From contig DAOWNS010000072.1 in NCBI GenBank assembly GCA_030642465.1, positions 1 through 8,113 on the forward strand: a stretch of 8,113 nt of DNA, read 5' to 3'. Positions 5,086 to 8,113 of this stretch are shown piece by piece. The notes under the pieces are model-generated. The model had not been told where the DNA came from and ran no database searches. It saw only the letters and a program-made list of their open reading frames with translations. This DNA comes from Candidatus Thorarchaeota archaeon. GTDB lineage: Archaea > Asgardarchaeota > Thorarchaeia > Thorarchaeales > Thorarchaeaceae. Position 1 is the first letter of the stretch; the number at the start of each line of letters is the position of its first letter. The position numbers and the translations under genes are program-made.

Positions 5086-6288
5086 ATGCACGACCTCGTA
5101 ATCGTTGGCGGTGGGCCTTCTGGAGCATCATGCGCAAGAAGAGCTGCTCTCCACGGGCTTGACGTTGTGCTTCTTGAAAAGAGCGTCCACCCGCGCGACA
5201 AGCTCTGCGGCGGCGGACTCTCTCCTCATGTCAAGGACCTAGTGGATTTTGACATCAGTAGAGTAATTGAACTTGATATCTACGCAGTACGTCTAATCTC
5301 ACCCTCAGGAAGGCGACTGTATCTCAAACGAAACACTCAATCAGGATACACTGTGAAGAGACACGAGTTTGACCACCATCTATTGAAGAAAGCAGAAGAA
5401 GCAGGCGCCAGGGTTGAACAAGACACAGAGGTTGTCGCCATTGAACAGCTGCAATCCGGGATTAGAGTACTCACGAAGGGCGACTCATACAGAGCGCCCC
5501 TTCTGGTCGCCGCTGACGGAGTCAATGGCATCGTAGCTCAGAGCCTAGGAATCAGGAGAGGATGGCCTTCCAACCAGGTCGGCCTGTGCATTGCAGCGGA
5601 TGTGCCCGTGGATCCCAGCGAGATTGAGAGAATCATGTCAGTTTCTGAAGAAGAGGACCGCATACCCATTGAGATATACTTTGGACCAGTGAAGTGGGGT
5701 TATGCGTGGTGCTTCCCAAAACGAAACGAGTTGAGCATTGGAGTTGGGTGTAGAATGGACAGGCTGTCCAATCTCAAAGGGAGTTGGCATGATTTTGTGT
5801 CAATGCTGGAACGAACAAGGGGAATCCAAATTAAGCCCGATTCTACGAGATCCTTCAGAGTGCCTCTTGGCGGATGCGAGAAAAGAGTAATTGGTCGTCG
5901 AACTATGCTAGTCGGAGACGCAGCTGGGCTTGTTTCTCCATTCTCCGGTGAAGGAATATACTACGCGATGAAATCTGGGCAGATTGCAGCGGATGTCGCG
6001 AAAGATATGACGGCAGCCCGTAATCCACTTCTAGTGAGAAACTACCAAAATGCAATCAAGAAATCAATGTGCCGCAATCTTGACGCAGCGATGTTCATAT
6101 CCAATATACTTTACAAGTCCTCCAGCAACACGGAGTTGGTATGCAAAATCGCCCAAGAGGATCCAGTGATGGGTGAGTTGATGCTTGACATAATCGCTAA
6201 CACGAAACCCATGCCTGAACTCAAGATTGCATTAATCAAGCGCTTAGTTACGCGTCATCCTCTGAAAACGTTGAGGCTGGGAGTCTGA
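5086..6288 (+). CDS. Geranylgeranyl-reductase-family FAD-dependent oxidoreductase
   Basis: Archaeal members saturate the geranylgeranyl chains of ether lipids, working at the membrane surface with reduced FAD. Seen in 400 residues: the N-terminal dinucleotide-binding VGGGPSGA (7-14); Glu31, which would hold the FAD ribose; DKLCGGG (38-44) with Cys41, a conserved family cysteine; ADG at 143-145; the substrate-site signature around PVKWGYAWCFP (201-211), matching the PxxYxWxFP pattern; and the second FAD motif GDAAGLVSPFSGEGI (277-291). Length is normal for the family. The ATG directly precedes the first strand, and no other start is sensible. There is no strong ribosome-binding site (only GGA about 9 bases upstream), so it may be leaderless or weakly initiated. 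Some paralogues reduce quinone or carotenoid side chains, so the exact substrate is not settled. It ends 23 bases from the convergent RNase Z gene. Confidence 0.9.
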   Translation: MHDLVIVGGGPSGASCARRAALHGLDVVLLEKSVHPRDKLCGGGLSPHVKDLVDFDISRVIELDIYAVRLISPSGRRLYLKRNTQSGYTVKRHEFDHHLLKKAEEAGARVEQDTEVVAIEQLQSGIRVLTKGDSYRAPLLVAADGVNGIVAQSLGIRRGWPSNQVGLCIAADVPVDPSEIERIMSVSEEEDRIPIEIYFGPVKWGYAWCFPKRNELSIGVGCRMDRLSNLKGSWHDFVSMLERTRGIQIKPDSTRSFRVPLGGCEKRVIGRRTMLVGDAAGLVSPFSGEGIYYAMKSGQIAADVAKDMTAARNPLLVRNYQNAIKKSMCRNLDAAMFISNILYKSSSNTELVCKIAQEDPVMGELMLDIIANTKPMPELKIALIKRLVTRHPLKTLRLGV

Positions 6289-6311
6289 TACTCTCACGAG
6301 ATTTCTGCTGT

Positions 6312-7253
6312 TCATATGCTCGGTGGGATAACCTCGTGTGAGCCATCCTTATCCAGCTTGATTCTCATGAGGTCTCTAGCAAGGATTGTGTTTGGATTGA
6401 TGGATAAGGCCTCTTTGATTATGACTGCACCATCCTCATAGCGAGGGCTATAATGAGTGAGAGCAAGAAGTTTCACGCCGGCATCGAGGGCTAACTGAGC
6501 TGCCGCTGCTGCAGTAGTATGGCCCCTTTCCACTGCGAGGTCTGCGTGCTCAGACGTATACATTGCTTCACATATGAGTAGATCAGCATCGGTTGCTGCC
6601 TGTTTCAATGATTGACATGGACGGGTGTCACCTGAATACACAATCCTAATTGGGAGAGGCTTTGAACCTGTCACCTCTTCAGGGCGAATCGTTCTGCCAT
6701 CTGCAAGCTTAACCTCTTTACCCTCCGACAATGCCTGCCAGCGCGGGCCTTTAGGAATACCTAGCTTCTTGGCTGTTTCTGGCAGGAAAGAGCCCGTAGG
6801 ACGCTGATACACGATTTCGTAACCGAGTGCGTAACCTCGATGGTCTACCTCGAATGCGTTAACGCGGAGGTTATCTACCTCGAAAATGGTACCCGCTCTT
6901 ATTCCATATACAGTGGTTTCGAAGGTAGTACTGAAGTTCATTGTATTCTGAGCTGATTTGACATACTGGATTAGTCCGTTAGGGCCGTAGACGCTGAGGG
7001 GACGGATACGTCCTAGAAGTGAAAAGCGCAGCAATAAACCAGGGAGACCAAGTATGTGATCTGCATGCATATGAGTGATGAATATGGCTTGCCTCTTATT
7101 GGTCCCGAGATTCGCACGTTCGAACTGTCTCTGTACATCTTCCCCTGCGTCTAGTAGCAGAACCCAGCCTTGATATTTTATGGCAATTGCAGGTAGGTTG
7201 CGTCCCTCCGTAGGCATGCTGCCGCCTGTTCCAAGAAACACAACCTCCAGCAT
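6312..7253 (-). CDS. rnz: Ribonuclease Z (tRNA 3' endonuclease, short form)
   Basis: RNase Z cuts precursor tRNAs after the discriminator base so CCA can be added. It is a dimeric metallo-beta-lactamase-fold enzyme with two zinc ions. Seen in 313 residues: FLGTGGSMPT at the N terminus; the zinc motif HMHADH (61-66); His138 in VDHRG; Asp209 in YSGDTRP; the RNase Z signature GHTTA (244-248) with His245; and the last zinc ligand His267 in THYSPRY. A Gly/Pro-rich insertion at about 153-171 (RPTGSFLPETAKKLGIPKG) fits the exosite arm that binds tRNA. The complete ligand set and the length match archaeal short-form RNase Z. The start at 7253 has GGTGG about 5-6 bases upstream. It follows the winged-helix gene on the same strand with a 56-base gap. 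Confidence 0.96.
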   Translation of the reverse strand: MLEVVFLGTGGSMPTEGRNLPAIAIKYQGWVLLLDAGEDVQRQFERANLGTNKRQAIFITHMHADHILGLPGLLLRFSLLGRIRPLSVYGPNGLIQYVKSAQNTMNFSTTFETTVYGIRAGTIFEVDNLRVNAFEVDHRGYALGYEIVYQRPTGSFLPETAKKLGIPKGPRWQALSEGKEVKLADGRTIRPEEVTGSKPLPIRIVYSGDTRPCQSLKQAATDADLLICEAMYTSEHADLAVERGHTTAAAAAQLALDAGVKLLALTHYSPRYEDGAVIIKEALSINPNTILARDLMRIKLDKDGSHEVIPPSI

Positions 7254-7309
7254 TCAAACCACCAATAGGAGAACCATCGGACTCATCCAAATATGCGTTT
7301 CGACCAAAC

Positions 7310-8113
7310 TCATGTCAAATCCAGCGGGATATTTTTCTTCCTGCTCTCGTTTTTAACAACCCCATACGAGAGGAGGTCGAAGAAACTTGGATCCCACTTC
7401 CATCGCTTCTTACGACGATCATACATGGAAGCCACCTTAATGGGGTTAGTAATCCCACCTGCGACCGAATAGGCAGCGAAGTCATCGGCTCTGCTTTTCT
7501 CGGAAAATAATACATCAATGATATCTGACGCAGAACCTGACGCAAGAGCTGATAGTAGAAGGATCCTCTTCTCGTTATGGTTTTCAAGATTCTCTAGACG
7601 AGAAACGTAAGTCAGAGGCAACTGACTCCACGCTGGCACGATATCGCCAGCGCAATCCGGACTCAAGAGAGCAATAACCCGATCCTTCAATTTTGGAATG
7701 GTTACCGTAGCTCTCGGCACTACGACCCGTTTGTTAATCAAATTGGACCTCTTTCTGAAAGCTGTGCTCTCGCTTAGACCGATGGATTTGGTAATCTCGA
7801 CTGCCGTCGACTCGTAGTTCTCCAAAATCTTTTCGAGAATTTTAAGCTCTGCAGATGTGAACGCGGAAGACGGAATAGTTGGTCCCGAAAAGTGAGCTCC
7901 AACAGTAAGATCATCGCTCCCAGTCCTCAACATGAGCCGGAAGTGAAGGAGGTTGGGACGCCACTCGCCGGTCTTCGAATTGTAGTAAACACTACTGAAC
8001 CGGGGTTTTCCAGCAGAGAGTTTCCAAGCTGAAACGGAACTAGCAGTACTTCTCAAGGATTTAATCATCTTCAGCAATTCGGGAATGCGCTCCCTTGGGA
8101 GGATTGAAACTAA
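7310..8113 (-). CDS. Winged-helix DNA-binding protein with RAM-like regions, 5' end outside window
   Basis: The frame is open from the window edge (8113) to TGA at 7312-7310, giving 268 visible residues. A TTG at 8077 could be read as a start, but coding-like sequence (LVSILPRERIPELLKMIKSL) continues upstream, so I treat it as truncated. A winged-helix motif spans about visible residues 85-135 (TSAELKILEKILEN...ITKSIGLSESTAFRKRSNL), resembling archaeal Lrp/AsnC-type regulators. It is followed by an alternating strand-helix region (about 140-225) like a RAM/ACT sensor domain. The part before the helix-turn-helix has a similar arrangement, ending in YYNSKTGEWRPN, which parallels the C-terminal YDRRKKRWKWDP, so the protein seems duplicated. 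Likely role: transcription factor with an unknown ligand. Co-transcription with the downstream RNase Z is possible. The precise family is not recognised. Confidence 0.75.
   Translation of the reverse strand, partial: LVSILPRERIPELLKMIKSLRSTASSVSAWKLSAGKPRFSSVYYNSKTGEWRPNLLHFRLMLRTGSDDLTVGAHFSGPTIPSSAFTSAELKILEKILENYESTAVEITKSIGLSESTAFRKRSNLINKRVVVPRATVTIPKLKDRVIALLSPDCAGDIVPAWSQLPLTYVSRLENLENHNEKRILLLSALASGSASDIIDVLFSEKSRADDFAAYSVAGGITNPIKVASMYDRRKKRWKWDPSFFDLLSYGVVKNESRKKNIPLDLT

Overview
The window is chromosomal DNA from an archaeon. The evidence is a TiaS-type tRNA(Ile2) agmatinylcytidine synthetase, archaeal/eukaryotic-type ribosomal proteins uS13, uS4 and uS11 in the archaeal order, a geranylgeranyl-reductase-family flavoprotein (archaeal lipid hydrogenation), a short-form RNase Z, and a tRNA gene interrupted by small introns of the bulge-helix-bulge type. 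The exact lineage cannot be fixed from sequence reading alone. An Asgard (for example Thorarchaeia-like) or other intron-rich archaeal lineage is my suspicion only. Nothing points to a plasmid, virus, transposon or CRISPR locus.

Layout. Bases 2-148 (+) are the end of a small cysteine-rich zinc-binding protein, whose stop overlaps the start of tiaS (145-1479, +). Converging on tiaS is the minus-strand operon rps13 (3019-2552), rps4 (2552-1926), rps11 (1929-1528), with stop/start overlaps that imply translational coupling. Upstream of rps13 is a spacer with a possible promoter. It is followed by an unrecognised small gene (3252-3641, +) and then a tRNA-Ser(GGA) gene (3747-3893, +). The tRNA gene carries two introns, one at the usual position 37/38 and one inside the T-loop at 59/60. 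Eleven bases further is the stop of a convergent type I asparaginase (4969-3905, -). A divergent geranylgeranyl-reductase-like gene follows (5086-6288, +). Then come RNase Z (7253-6312, -) and, upstream of it on the same strand, a 5'-truncated winged-helix protein (8113-7310, -) that looks internally duplicated.

Much of the window concerns making or maturing the translation apparatus: TiaS modifies the tRNA(Ile2) wobble base, three small-subunit proteins are coupled, an intron-containing tRNA needs the splicing endonuclease and ligase, and RNase Z trims tRNA 3' ends. The asparaginase and the lipid enzyme look like unrelated housekeeping neighbours.

The most notable element is the twice-interrupted tRNA-Ser. 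Its T-arm cannot fold in the genomic sequence and is restored only when the second 29-base intron is removed. No gene-free stretch exceeds 300 bases.
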